Positions 33,022 to 43,452 of a DNA stretch of 64,000 bases are shown piece after piece. Below the pieces are notes generated by a model. It saw nothing but the letters and a program-made list of their open reading frames with translations. It was not told the DNA's origin and did not search any database. A program made the translations under genes and the position numbers. Every line of letters starts with the position of its first letter. Position 1 is the first letter of the stretch. The DNA is taken from positions 1 to 64,000 of the forward strand of contig NZ_BNBB01000022.1 of the NCBI RefSeq assembly GCF_014654615.1, in the 5' to 3' direction. Source of the stretch: Streptosporangium violaceochromogenes. Lineage in GTDB: Bacteria > Actinomycetota > Actinomycetes > Streptosporangiales > Streptosporangiaceae.

Positions 33022-34563
33022 ATGGCTAAAATGCGATTCGCCGGAGGGATCGCGATCTTCGCCGCCACCGTCACCGGTTGCGCAACGACCACCGCGCCCC
33101 ATGAAGCGGCAGACCTCGTGCCATCGGAACCCACGATGATCAACTACGTGGACCCCGCGCGCGTCTCCGGGCTGAGCGTGCGCACGATCACCGGGGGCGA
33201 CTCCGGCGACCGCCGCGTGCACATCGCCTACCCGTTCATGGCGGGCGCACCCCTGCTCAACGAGAAACTTCGCCGTACCGTGACCGGATGGCTCGACCGG
33301 TTCACCCGCGGCACCACCGGAAAACCATCCACCTGCGGGAGCGGCGGCCCCACCGGCCACCTCGGCGACGCCCCCCTCATCCGTCCCGAACTCAACGTCG
33401 ACTGGCAGCTCTCCGCCGCGTCCGACCAGGTGATCGGGGTACGGCTGCGCGTCGGCGAGTCCACCGGGGCCGACTGGTCTCAGGTCCGCACCACCCTCTG
33501 GTACGACCGGGTGACCGGACAGGCCCTGGACTCCACCGGCCTGCTCAGGGACGCCCCGGCCCTGGCCGAGCTGGCCGGGCTCGCCGGCAGGAAGCTGGCC
33601 GGCACCCACGCCGTGGGGAACCCGCTCGCGATCACGCCGGAGGCTGCGCTGTTCGACTCCCTGGCGTTCAACCCCCGCGGTGACCTCGTCGTGGAGTTCG
33701 ACGGCCACCAGGTGACCTCCTCCCCCGACCGGGTGGCGGTGGCCGTCCCCGCCGCGGAGATCAGGCCGCTGCTGTCGGCGACCGGGGCGCGCGCGCAGAG
33801 GGCGGCCACGGACCCGGCGAGCGCCCCGCCCCCCACCCCGGTGAAGACCGCCAAGGAGACCTTCGGGGACGCGGCCGCGGGCGGGCTCCCGGCGGAGAGC
33901 TCCCAGGCCGGCACCGTCGACTGCGCCCGGGCCAGGTGCGTGGCGCTCACCTACGACGACGGTCCCGGTCCCGGGACCCGGCGGCTGCTGGACGTCCTGG
34001 CCGCGCATCGGGCCAGGGCCACCTTCTTCACCTCCGGAGGCAACGCCTCGGCCCGCCCCGAACTGCTGCGGCGGATGATGCGCGAGGGGCACCTGGTGGC
34101 CAACCACACCTGGTCCCACCGCGACCTGACCTCCCTGCCCGACGGCAAGGTCGCCGACCAGCTCAGCAGCGCCCAGTACGCGATCACCCGGGTGATCGGG
34201 CGGCCCCCCGGCCTCATGCGCCCGCCGTACGGCGCGGCCGACGGCCGGATCGCCTCCATCGCGGGCGGGATGGGCCTGGCGGTGGTCCGCTGGAGCGTGG
34301 ACCCCGAGGACGGGCCTCCCGCGGACCCGAGGATCGTCGCCGACCGGGCCGTCGCCCGGGCCGAGCGGGGGTCGATCATCCTCCTGCACGACGTCCACGC
34401 CTCGGCCGTCGGTGCCACGCCCGAGATCCTGCGGCGCCTGCGCGAGCGGGGCTACACTTTTGTCACCGTCCCCGAGCTGTACGGCACGGGCGGGATGCGG
34501 CCGGGCGGGATCTACGACTCCGGTGACGACCAGGGAAAATCCGGCAAACGGATCACCCCGTGA
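33022..34563 (+). CDS. Polysaccharide deacetylase lipoprotein (CE4/NodB domain)
   Basis: A 513-residue surface enzyme. The lipobox FAATVTGC puts the lipid-bearing Cys near residue 19. Residues about 40-260 are a DUF3298-like domain (RRVHIAYPFMAGAPLLNEKL). The NodB domain follows with VALTYDDGPGPGTRRLLDVL (Asp pair), HLVANHTWSHRDLTSL (HxxxH metal site), RPPYGAADGRI and SIILLHDVHASAV. All CE4 motifs are present, so it is likely active on N-acetylated cell-wall or extracellular glycan. It precedes korAB without sharing function. Confidence 0.9.
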   Translation: MAKMRFAGGIAIFAATVTGCATTTAPHEAADLVPSEPTMINYVDPARVSGLSVRTITGGDSGDRRVHIAYPFMAGAPLLNEKLRRTVTGWLDRFTRGTTGKPSTCGSGGPTGHLGDAPLIRPELNVDWQLSAASDQVIGVRLRVGESTGADWSQVRTTLWYDRVTGQALDSTGLLRDAPALAELAGLAGRKLAGTHAVGNPLAITPEAALFDSLAFNPRGDLVVEFDGHQVTSSPDRVAVAVPAAEIRPLLSATGARAQRAATDPASAPPPTPVKTAKETFGDAAAGGLPAESSQAGTVDCARARCVALTYDDGPGPGTRRLLDVLAAHRARATFFTSGGNASARPELLRRMMREGHLVANHTWSHRDLTSLPDGKVADQLSSAQYAITRVIGRPPGLMRPPYGAADGRIASIAGGMGLAVVRWSVDPEDGPPADPRIVADRAVARAERGSIILLHDVHASAVGATPEILRRLRERGYTFVTVPELYGTGGMRPGGIYDSGDDQGKSGKRITP

Positions 34564-34927
34564 TCGGAAACCACAGGCATATGGCCTGAGCCGATGGAGG
34601 CCGTTCTCCGGCGGGACATATAGTTAGGCATCGTGACCCTAACTGTCCTCTACGGCCGTTTGCACGTCGACCTGTGCCGGCTCGCCGCTGGGCTGTGTTG
34701 GGCCGGTCACCCGCGATCGTGACCCCCGCGCCGGCCGTGCCGCCCCGGCCGCGCCCACATCGCCCGTGCCCACGCGCCAGCTCAGCGGTCACCGAGGACT
34801 GAGACGTACGTCACACTCCTCCGCCGAGTGGAACGCGGAAAACCACGCGTTACTCCGAGGGATCTAGCATGAAACTGAGAACGTGCCATCATCAACGGCG
34901 CCCCGCCGCGTCGAGGAGGACTGAGCT
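34564..34927. other. Intergenic/promoter region of korAB
   Basis: 364 bases without a gene. It holds the inverted repeat GTTAGG...CCTAAC (34623-34643), the palindrome GACGTACGTC (34803-34812), AACGCG-n8-CGCGTT (34832-34851) and a GAGGAGG-type ribosome site before the GTG of korA. Confidence 0.6.
34803..34851. promoter_or_regulatory. Candidate operator sites upstream of korA
   Basis: A perfect 10-bp palindrome GACGTACGTC and, 20 bases later, the spaced repeat AACGCG-GAAAACCA-CGCGTT. Both lie 77-125 bases before the korA start, suitable for a regulator of this oxygen-sensitive enzyme. Confidence 0.45.
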
Positions 34928-36781
34928 GTGACCAAGCAGGTTCAGCGACTCGACCGCGTGATCATCCGGTTCGCCGGCGACTCCGGCGACGGTATGCAAC
35001 TGACCGGTGACCGCTTCACGGCGGGGACGGCGGAGTTCGGCAACGACCTGTCGACCCTGCCCAACTTCCCGGCGGAGATCCGCGCCCCCGCCGGCACCCT
35101 GCCGGGTGTGTCGAGCTTCCAGCTCCACTTCGCCGACCACGACATCCTCACCCCGGGCGACGCGCCCAACGTCCTGGTCGCGATGAACCCCGCCGCCCTG
35201 AAGGCCAACCTCGGCGACCTGCCGCGCGGGGCCGACGTCATCGCCAACGTCGACGAGTTCACCCGCCGCAACCTGCAGAAGGTGGGGTACGAGGCCAACC
35301 CCCTCGAAGACGACTCGCTCGCCGAGTGGCGGGTCCACGCGGTGCCGCTGACCTCGCTGACGGTCAGGGCGCTGGAGGGCTTCGCGCTGTCGAAGAAGGA
35401 CGCCGAGCGCTGTAAGAACATGTTCGCCCTCGGTCTGCTGAGCTGGCTGTACCACCGGCCCACCGAGGCGACGATCCGGTTCCTGGAGAGCAAGTTCGCC
35501 AAGAGTCCCGACATCGCCAAGGCCAACATCGCGGCCTTCCAGGCGGGCTGGAACTACGGTGAGACCACCGAGTCCTTCTCGGTCTCCTACGAGGTCAAGC
35601 CGGCCAGGCTGGCCCCCGGCGTCTACCGCAACATCTCCGGCAACCAGGCGCTCGCCTACGGCCTGATCGCCGCGTCGGTGCGGTCGAGGCTGCCGCTGTT
35701 CCTCGGCTCCTACCCGATCACCCCGGCCAGTGACATCCTGCACGAACTGTCCCGGCACAAGCGGTTCGGCATCCGCACCTTCCAGGCCGAGGACGAGATC
35801 GCGGGGGTCGGCGCGGCGCTCGGGGCCGCCTTCGGCGGAGCCCTGGGCGTCACCACGACCTCCGGGCCCGGGGTGGCGCTGAAGGCCGAGACCGTCGGCC
35901 TGGCCGTGACCACCGAGCTTCCGCTGATCGTGGTGGACGTGCAGCGGGCCGGGCCGAGCACCGGCATGCCCACCAAGACCGAGCAGACCGACCTGCTGAT
36001 GGCGATGTACGGCCGCAACGGCGAGTCGCCGCTGCCGATCGTGGCGCCCTCCACCCCGTCCGACTGCTTCGACGCGGCCATCGAGGCCGCCCGGATCGCG
36101 GTGAAGTACCGCACGCCGGTCATGTTGCTCTCCGACGGCTACCTCGCCAACGGCTCCGAGCCGTGGAAGGTCCCCTCGGCGGCCGACCTGCCGGACATCT
36201 CCACCGCGTTCGCGGACACGCCCAACGGTGACGACGGCACGACGTTCCTGCCGTTCTCCCGCGATCCGGTGACCCTGGCCCGGCCCTGGGCGATCCCGGG
36301 CACCGCGGGGCTGGAGCACCGGATCGGCGGCATCGAGAAGGCCGACGGAACCGGCAACATCTCCTACGACCCCGGCAACCACGACCGGATGGTCCGGCTC
36401 CGCCAGGCCAAGATCGACGGGATCGCCCGGGACATCCCGCCGCTGGAGGTCGACGACCCCGACGGCGGCGCCCGGGTGCTGGTGATCGGCTGGGGCTCCA
36501 CCTACGGCCCGATCGCCGCGGCCGTGCGCAGGGTCCGCCGGGCCGGCGGCAGGGTGGCCCAGGCCCACCTGCGCCACCTCAACCCGCTGCCGGCCAACAC
36601 CGGCGAGGTCTTGCGCTCCTACGACAGGGTGCTGCTGCCGGAGATCAACCTCGGCCAGCTCGCGCTGCTGCTGCGGGCGCGCTTCCTGGTCGACGTCATC
36701 GGCCACAACCGCGTGCGCGGGCTTCCGTTCAAGGCCGAGGAGCTGGCCGCAGTGATCCAGGACGTGATCGACAGTGAGTGA
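34928..36781 (+). CDS. korA: 2-oxoglutarate (2-oxoacid):ferredoxin oxidoreductase, fused gamma-alpha subunit
   Basis: A 617-residue subunit. Residues 1-190 are the gamma domain (IIRFAGDSGDGMQLTGDRF). The alpha part begins GNQALAYGLIAASVRSRLPL and includes FLGSYPITPASDILHELSRH and FQAEDEIAGVGAALGAAFGG. With KorB it converts 2-oxoglutarate and CoA to succinyl-CoA, reducing ferredoxin, as shown for the mycobacterial KorAB. GTG start after GAGGAGGACTGAGCT. The 3' end overlaps korB by eight bases. Confidence 0.93.
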   Translation: MTKQVQRLDRVIIRFAGDSGDGMQLTGDRFTAGTAEFGNDLSTLPNFPAEIRAPAGTLPGVSSFQLHFADHDILTPGDAPNVLVAMNPAALKANLGDLPRGADVIANVDEFTRRNLQKVGYEANPLEDDSLAEWRVHAVPLTSLTVRALEGFALSKKDAERCKNMFALGLLSWLYHRPTEATIRFLESKFAKSPDIAKANIAAFQAGWNYGETTESFSVSYEVKPARLAPGVYRNISGNQALAYGLIAASVRSRLPLFLGSYPITPASDILHELSRHKRFGIRTFQAEDEIAGVGAALGAAFGGALGVTTTSGPGVALKAETVGLAVTTELPLIVVDVQRAGPSTGMPTKTEQTDLLMAMYGRNGESPLPIVAPSTPSDCFDAAIEAARIAVKYRTPVMLLSDGYLANGSEPWKVPSAADLPDISTAFADTPNGDDGTTFLPFSRDPVTLARPWAIPGTAGLEHRIGGIEKADGTGNISYDPGNHDRMVRLRQAKIDGIARDIPPLEVDDPDGGARVLVIGWGSTYGPIAAAVRRVRRAGGRVAQAHLRHLNPLPANTGEVLRSYDRVLLPEINLGQLALLLRARFLVDVIGHNRVRGLPFKAEELAAVIQDVIDSE

Positions 36782-37850
36782 ACACAACGGCGACGTCAAC
36801 GGCAACGGCGGGGGCGGCGCCCGCGGGGGGTTGTCCCTGGTGCCCAAGACCGGCGTCAAGCAGGCGATGAAGGACTTCAAGTCCGACCAGGAGGTCCGCT
36901 GGTGCCCAGGGTGCGGCGACTACGCGATCCTGGCCGCGGTCCAGTCGTTCGTCCCGGAGCTGGGCCTGCGGCGGGAGAACATGGTGTTCGTCTCGGGCAT
37001 CGGCTGCTCGTCGCGGTTTCCGTACTACATGAACACCTACGGGTTCCACTCGATCCACGGCCGTGCCCCGGCCATCGCCACGGGTCTGGCCGCCTCCCGG
37101 CCCGATCTGTCGGTCTGGGTGATCACCGGTGACGGGGACGCGCTGTCCATCGGCGGCAACCACCTGATCCACGCGCTGCGCCGCAACGTCAACCTGAACA
37201 TCCTGCTGTTCAACAACCGGATCTACGGTCTGACCAAGGGGCAGTACTCCCCGACCTCCGAGGTCGGCAAGATCACGAAGTCCACCCCGATGGGCTCGCT
37301 GGACCGGCCGTTCAACCCGATCTCGCTGGCGCTGGGCGCCGAGGCCACCTTCGTGGCCCGGACCGTCGACTCCGACCGCAGGCACCTGCAGTCGGTGCTG
37401 CGCCAGGCCACCGAGCACCGGGGCGCCTCCCTGGTCGAGATCTACCAGAACTGCAACATCTTCAACGACGGCGCCTTCGACGCACTGAAGGACCCCGAGC
37501 AGCGTGACGACATCACGCTGCGCCTGGAGCACGGCCGGCCGATCGCGTCGGCCTCCAAGGCGGCACGGCGCACCGCCGACGGCGGCATCGAGGTCGTTCC
37601 GCGCTCGGAGGTGAGCGAGGAGGAGATCCTCGTCCACGACGCCCACCGCGCCGACCCCTCGACGGCCTTCGCACTGTCCCGGCTGGACGAGCCCGCCTTC
37701 GAGCACGTTCCGATCGGCGTCTTCCGCAGTGTGGAGCGCCCGTCCTACGACGAGCTGATGGCCGATCAGCTCGCCGAGGCGGTCGACCGCGCGGGCTCCG
37801 GCGATCTCGACGGCCTTTTGATGGCCGGGGACACCTGGCGTATCGGCTGA
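36774..37850 (+). CDS. korB: 2-oxoglutarate (2-oxoacid):ferredoxin oxidoreductase beta subunit
   Basis: A 358-residue subunit binding thiamine pyrophosphate and an Fe-S cluster. Motifs are RWCPGCGDYAILAAVQSF, VSGIGCSSRFPYYMNTYG, ITGDGDALSIGGNHLIHALR with LFNNRIYGLTKGQYSPT (GDG...NN TPP motif), and IYQNCNIFND for the remaining Cys. GTG start within the end of korA. A strong terminator follows 16 bases after the stop, so korAB is a two-gene operon. Confidence 0.94.
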   Translation: MSEHNGDVNGNGGGGARGGLSLVPKTGVKQAMKDFKSDQEVRWCPGCGDYAILAAVQSFVPELGLRRENMVFVSGIGCSSRFPYYMNTYGFHSIHGRAPAIATGLAASRPDLSVWVITGDGDALSIGGNHLIHALRRNVNLNILLFNNRIYGLTKGQYSPTSEVGKITKSTPMGSLDRPFNPISLALGAEATFVARTVDSDRRHLQSVLRQATEHRGASLVEIYQNCNIFNDGAFDALKDPEQRDDITLRLEHGRPIASASKAARRTADGGIEVVPRSEVSEEEILVHDAHRADPSTAFALSRLDEPAFEHVPIGVFRSVERPSYDELMADQLAEAVDRAGSGDLDGLLMAGDTWRIG

Positions 37851-37866
37851 CACCGGCGAACGCGCG

Positions 37867-37903
37867 ACGAGACCGCCCGGATTGGGCGGTCTCGTTCCGT
37901 TTT
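37867..37903 (+). terminator. Terminator of korAB
   Basis: A perfect 12-bp stem ACGAGACCGCCC/GGGCGGTCTCGT with a five-base loop (GGATT), followed by TCCGTTTT. Confidence 0.92.
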
Positions 37904-37929
37904 CACGGCACGCCAATCCGTTTTCACGG
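37896..37929. repeat. 13-bp direct repeats after the kor terminator
   Basis: TCCGTTTTCACGG occurs at 37896-37908 and 37917-37929, 21 bases apart. Each contains CCGT-n4-ACGG. They lie about 130 bases before the first exopolysaccharide gene and could be tandem operators. Confidence 0.55.
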
Positions 37930-38053
37930 GAAGTCGATACATTTCCCGCCCGCATCGGATCGTTCGGCAAGGTATGAAAAGCATGGGCCTGCCAGCCGGA
38001 GGCCGTCCGCCACAGCATTCGACGGAACTCGTTACGCACACGGGAGAAGGCCC

Positions 38054-39034
38054 ATGCTTACCGCGCCGGTCTCTGCGGACACCCTTGCCGAAGATCAGGA
38101 GGATCTCCACTGGCACGGCGCGTCCGTGCTGGTCACCGGGGCCACGGGCTTCATCGGAGCCCACCTGGTGCGGCGCCTGGGCGCGCTCGGCGCGCGGGTG
38201 CACGCCGTCAGCCGTACCCCCGGGAAGAAGGCCGGCCACGGCGAGACCTGGCACGTCGCCGACGTCGGCGACGCCGAGGCGGTGGAGAGTCTGGTCGGCT
38301 CCGTCCGGCCCGCCGTGGTCTTCCATCTCGCCAGTGAGGTCGCCGGCGCCAGGGACCCGCGACTCGTCCGGCCGATGCTGGAGAGCAACCTCGCCGGTGC
38401 GGTCAACCTGCTGACGACGGTCACCGCGAGGCCGGGCACCCGGGTGGTGCTGGCCGGCTCGCTGGAGGAGCCCCGGCCGGGGGAGGGCGAGGCCGCGCCG
38501 TCCTCGCCCTACGCGGTCGCCAAGTGGGCCGCCAGCGGCTACGCCCGGATGTTCCACGAGCTGTGGGATGTCGCGGTGACCATCTTGCGCATCGGAATGG
38601 TCTACGGGCCGGGCCAGAACGACACCACGAAGCTGGTCCCCTACGTGACGCTCTCGCTGCTGCGCGGCGAGGAACCGTGTCTCGGCAGCGGGACGCGCCT
38701 GCTGGACTGGGTCTACGTGGACGACGTGGTCGACGCCTTCCTGGCCGCGGGCAGGGTTCCGGAGGCGGCCGGCCGGAGTTTCGACATCGGCACCGGGACC
38801 CGGACGTCCATCCGCGACACCGTTGAGCTGCTCGGCCGGATCGTCGGGAGCCCGCCGCGTCCTCGGTACGGCGCGCTCTCCGACCGCCCGCTGGACAGCG
38901 CCCGGATCGCCGACATCGCGCCCGCGGCGGAAACGCTGCGCTGGCGTCCCGGGGTCGGGCTGGAGGAGGGGCTCCGCCGTACCGTCGCCTGGTATGCGAA
39001 ACACCCGGAGACGGACGGACCACACGATATTTAA
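38054..39034 (+). CDS. NAD-dependent sugar-nucleotide epimerase/dehydratase
   Basis: A 326-residue extended short-chain dehydrogenase. The Rossmann motif VLVTGATGFIGAHLVRRLG starts near residue 25. SSPYAVAKWAASGYARMFHE gives the YxxxK pair, and LDWVYVDDVVDAFLAA and NAD-domain ends are typical. The usual Ser/Thr comes from LAGSLEEP. ATG 38054 follows GGGAGAAGG. It is the first gene of the exopolysaccharide region and would make or modify an NDP-sugar; the specific sugar is not readable. Confidence 0.87.
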   Translation: MLTAPVSADTLAEDQEDLHWHGASVLVTGATGFIGAHLVRRLGALGARVHAVSRTPGKKAGHGETWHVADVGDAEAVESLVGSVRPAVVFHLASEVAGARDPRLVRPMLESNLAGAVNLLTTVTARPGTRVVLAGSLEEPRPGEGEAAPSSPYAVAKWAASGYARMFHELWDVAVTILRIGMVYGPGQNDTTKLVPYVTLSLLRGEEPCLGSGTRLLDWVYVDDVVDAFLAAGRVPEAAGRSFDIGTGTRTSIRDTVELLGRIVGSPPRPRYGALSDRPLDSARIADIAPAAETLRWRPGVGLEEGLRRTVAWYAKHPETDGPHDI

Positions 39035-39190
39035 ACCGCCCAAAAACTGATATATCGACTGGATTAGGTAATCGGAATTTTTCCGGAAGTGCCTGTAACG
39101 GGGTGCCGTGACGCCCGATATCAATGGGGGCTAAACATCGCAAGGCGCCACTCCCTCCGTCGGAGTGCCGGATCAGAAGTGAGGACGCTG

Positions 39191-39856
39191 GTGCATTCGG
39201 TCGTCAATCTCACGGTGCACGGCATCGGCCCCGTCGACCGCGAACTGGACCCCGACGAGGACGTGTTCTGGGTCGGCGTCGAGCAGTTCGAGCAGGTGCT
39301 CGACGCGGCGGCGGGGCGCCGGGACGTCCACATCACCTTCGACGACGGCAACGCCTCCGACGTGGAGATCGCCCTTCCCCGGCTGGTCGAGCGCGGCCTC
39401 ACCGCGGAGTTCTTCGTGCTCGCCGGACGCCTCGGCGAGCCGGGCAGACTGGACGCCGACGGCGTCCGCGAGCTGATGGCCTCGGGCATGCGGATCGGCT
39501 CGCACGGCTGGGCACATCGCGACTGGCGGAAGCTGAGCACCGAGCAGGTGCGCCAGGAGACCGAGGACGCCCACCGGGTTCTCGGCGAGATCACCGGGCA
39601 TCCGGTGTCACGGGTGGCGATCCCGTTCGGCTCCTACGACGCCGGGGTGCTCGGCATGCTGCGCCGGGCGAAGGTGACCTGCGCCTACACCTGCGACGGC
39701 GGACGGGCCAGGCCGGGGACGTGGCTCCAGCCGCGTGACAGCCTGCGGCACGACCTCGACGCGGCCTGGATCGCGCGGGTCATGGACGGAACGCCGTCGC
39801 TGCCGCTCCGGGCCCGGCGGATCGCCGCGCGAACGTTCAAGCGTCTGCGGAGATAG
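39191..39856 (+). CDS. Polysaccharide deacetylase family protein (short CE4)
   Basis: A 221-residue NodB-type domain. DVHITFDDGNASDVEIALPR holds the catalytic Asp pair, MRIGSHGWAHRDWRKLS the H-x4-H metal site, and SRVAIPFGSYDAGVLGML the third motif. There is no signal peptide, so it may act on a cytosolic lipid- or nucleotide-linked sugar. GTG 39191 has GTGAGGA in front. GTG 39179 and an ATG further up are alternatives. It sits between an epimerase and a glycosyltransferase. Confidence 0.83.
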   Translation: MHSVVNLTVHGIGPVDRELDPDEDVFWVGVEQFEQVLDAAAGRRDVHITFDDGNASDVEIALPRLVERGLTAEFFVLAGRLGEPGRLDADGVRELMASGMRIGSHGWAHRDWRKLSTEQVRQETEDAHRVLGEITGHPVSRVAIPFGSYDAGVLGMLRRAKVTCAYTCDGGRARPGTWLQPRDSLRHDLDAAWIARVMDGTPSLPLRARRIAARTFKRLRR

Positions 39857-39922
39857 GCCGGCGGAAACGACAGCGGTGTGAAACGCGGTAAAAGCCCTCT
39901 GCCCTAGGACGATGACCTGCAC

Positions 39923-40852
39923 ATGACACCTGGTACACCCCGGATCGCCATAGTGATCGTCACCTACAACAGCGCACAGATCCTTCCCGGTTGTCTGCGT
40001 TCGCTCCGTGACGGCTCACAAGGTGTCCACCTCGCCCACGTGGTCGTGGCCGACAACGCCTCGAAGGACGACTCGATCGCGCTCGCGCTCGCCGAGAAGA
40101 CCGCCGATCTGCCGATCCGCGCCGTCCAGCTCGGGCGGAACGCCGGCTACGCCGCCGCGATCAACGCGGGCGTCGACACCCTCGACCTCGACACCCTCGA
40201 CGCCGTCATGGTGATCAACCCCGACTGCAGGCTGCGGCCGGGCTCGCTCCTCCCCCTCGCCGAGGCGCTGCGGCGGCCCAGATGCGGCATCGCGGCACCG
40301 CTCCTGATCAATCCCGACGGCAGCCTCCAGCCCTCGTTGCGCAGAATGCCCAGCGTGGGCAGGGCGCTGGCCGAGGCGGTGATCGGCGGAAACCTCGCCG
40401 GCCGGATCGGCAGGCTGGGAGAGATGGTCACCGACCCCCGGGCCTACGACAGGGCCGCGCCTGTGGCCTGGGCCACCGGCGCGGCCATGCTCGTCTCCGC
40501 CGCCGCCATCAAGGAGATCGGCGCCTGGGACGAGTCCTTCCTGCTCTACAGCGAGGAGACCGAGTTCGCGCTGCGGGCCGCGGACCACGGCTGGACGTTC
40601 TGGTACGAGCCGGCGTCGGTGGTCGAGCACATCGGCGGCGACTCGGGCGTCAACCCCGTCCTGGCCTCACTGCTCACCGTCAACAAGGTCACGCTCTTCC
40701 GCCGGCGACGGGGCGGCGCGGCCTCGTTCGCCTACTATCTCGCGGTCGTGCTCGGCGAGGCGGTCCGCGCGCTCGCGGGACGGCGTACCTCACGGGCCTC
40801 GGTCGTGGCGCTGCTGCGGCCGTCACGCCGGATCCGCGAGCTGGCGGACTGA
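39923..40852 (+). CDS. Glycosyltransferase family 2 (rhamnosyltransferase-like)
   Basis: A 309-residue GT-A enzyme. IAIVIVTYNSAQILPGCLRS opens the fold, VVVADNASKDDS and QLGRNAGYAAAINAG bind the nucleotide, MVINPDCRLRPGSL contains the DxD-equivalent, and the acceptor part has GAWDESFLLYSEETEFALRA. The pattern (NAGYAAAINAG, NPD, EDtEF) is that of dTDP-rhamnosyl and related transferases. A C-terminal hydrophobic helix (FAYYLAVVLGEAVRAL) may tie it to the membrane. Confidence 0.9.
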   Translation: MTPGTPRIAIVIVTYNSAQILPGCLRSLRDGSQGVHLAHVVVADNASKDDSIALALAEKTADLPIRAVQLGRNAGYAAAINAGVDTLDLDTLDAVMVINPDCRLRPGSLLPLAEALRRPRCGIAAPLLINPDGSLQPSLRRMPSVGRALAEAVIGGNLAGRIGRLGEMVTDPRAYDRAAPVAWATGAAMLVSAAAIKEIGAWDESFLLYSEETEFALRAADHGWTFWYEPASVVEHIGGDSGVNPVLASLLTVNKVTLFRRRRGGAASFAYYLAVVLGEAVRALAGRRTSRASVVALLRPSRRIRELAD

Positions 40853-40877
40853 CCGGCCACCAGGGGGGGAGGAGACG

Positions 40878-41987
40878 ATGAGCATGCCCGCGAGCGAGGC
40901 GTCCCCGGGCACCCGGAAGCCGATCGCGATCACCGCGCTGCGCACGGTCGGCTTCGAGGCGCTCACCGGCGAGGAACTGGACGCCTGGCACCTGATCCGG
41001 GCGGCCGACCCACTGCTGGACAGCCCCTACTTCCACCCCGGTTTCGCCGCGGCCGTACACGCCAGCGGGCGCGAGGTGCGGGTCGCGGTGGGCAGGGACG
41101 GGACGGGCGCGGTCCGGGCGCTGCTGCCCCATCACCGTGAGCGGTCGCTGATCAGGCCCGCGGGCTGGCCCGCCGCGGACTTCCAGGGGCCCGTGCTCGC
41201 CCGGGGCTTCTCCCTGTCCCCGCCGGCCCTGCTCACCGGCGGGGTCCGCGGGTTCGAGTTCGACCACCTCATCGAGGGGTACGCCGACTTCGAGCCGTGG
41301 GTGGAATCGCGCCGCCCGTCCCCCTTCCTGGACGTCTCCGGCGGCCTGGAGGGGTATCTGGGCCGCGCCTCGCGCAGCGGCAAGGACAACATGGGCCAGG
41401 CCCGCCGCCGCGCCGCGAAGGCCGAGCGGGCCCACGGCGCGGTGCGGTTCGTCGCCGACTCCACCGACCCGGAGCTCCTGGAGCGGGTGGTGGAGCTGAA
41501 ACGCGCGCAGTACGCCGTCACCGGGGCCAAGGACTACTTCGCCGAGCCGGACCGCCGTGACCTGCTGACCCGGCTGCTGCACGTCCGCGACCCCTCCTTC
41601 GGCGGGGTGCTGTCGGCCCTGTACGCCGGCCCGCACCTGCTCGCGGCGCACTTCGGGATACGGTCCGGCGGGGTGCTGCACTGGTGGTTCCCGGTCTACG
41701 ACCCCTCCTTCTCCCACCTCGCGCCCGGATGGATGCTGCTGCGCGAGCTCGTCGTCGCCGCGCCGACCCTCGGCGTCACGCGCATCGACCTCGGACGGGG
41801 GGAGGACGAGTACAAACGACGCGCCAAAACCGGCGAAACCCTGGTGTGCCAGGGGCTCGTGACGCGTAGTCCCGCGCGGCGGGCCCTGCGCCGGGCGCGG
41901 GACTCCGTGACCGGCGCGATGAGGTCGTCCGTGCTCGGCCCCGGCCTGAGAAAAATCGTGCACGGTCTCCGAGCACTAAGCCGATGA
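40878..41987 (+). CDS. FemAB/GNAT-fold acetyl- or aminoacyltransferase-like protein
   Basis: A 369-residue protein of the BcsL/CelD-type GNAT family that accompanies exopolysaccharide clusters. Seen: RAADPLLDSPYFHPGFAAAV at the start, SRSGKDNMGQARRRAAKAE in the middle, then LLAAHFGIRSGGVLHWWFPV, HLAPGWMLLRELVVAA and RIDLGRGEDEYKRRAK near the end, the core of the second GNAT-like half. It probably adds an acyl or amino-acid group to a sugar. A GGGGGGAGGAG site lies before its ATG. Confidence 0.82.
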   Translation: MSMPASEASPGTRKPIAITALRTVGFEALTGEELDAWHLIRAADPLLDSPYFHPGFAAAVHASGREVRVAVGRDGTGAVRALLPHHRERSLIRPAGWPAADFQGPVLARGFSLSPPALLTGGVRGFEFDHLIEGYADFEPWVESRRPSPFLDVSGGLEGYLGRASRSGKDNMGQARRRAAKAERAHGAVRFVADSTDPELLERVVELKRAQYAVTGAKDYFAEPDRRDLLTRLLHVRDPSFGGVLSALYAGPHLLAAHFGIRSGGVLHWWFPVYDPSFSHLAPGWMLLRELVVAAPTLGVTRIDLGRGEDEYKRRAKTGETLVCQGLVTRSPARRALRRARDSVTGAMRSSVLGPGLRKIVHGLRALSR

Positions 41988-42135
41988 TATATCCGGAATA
42001 TACCGTGAATAATTTACAACCACCTAACAATGACAAAAAGTCACTCGGCCGTCCGGAAAACCGGGCGGGCGCCGGGAAAACGCGCCTCTCGCCCCGCGAA
42101 CGGCCGGCACGTGACGCGATGGAGGCAGCGCAGAG

Positions 42136-43441
<1,306 letters not shown>

Positions 43442-43452
<11 letters not shown>

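Noticed and set aside
40689..41963. 424-codon minus-strand frame opposite the GNAT/FemAB-like gene
   Set aside because: Antisense shadow; no start site or domain, while the plus strand has conserved family motifs.
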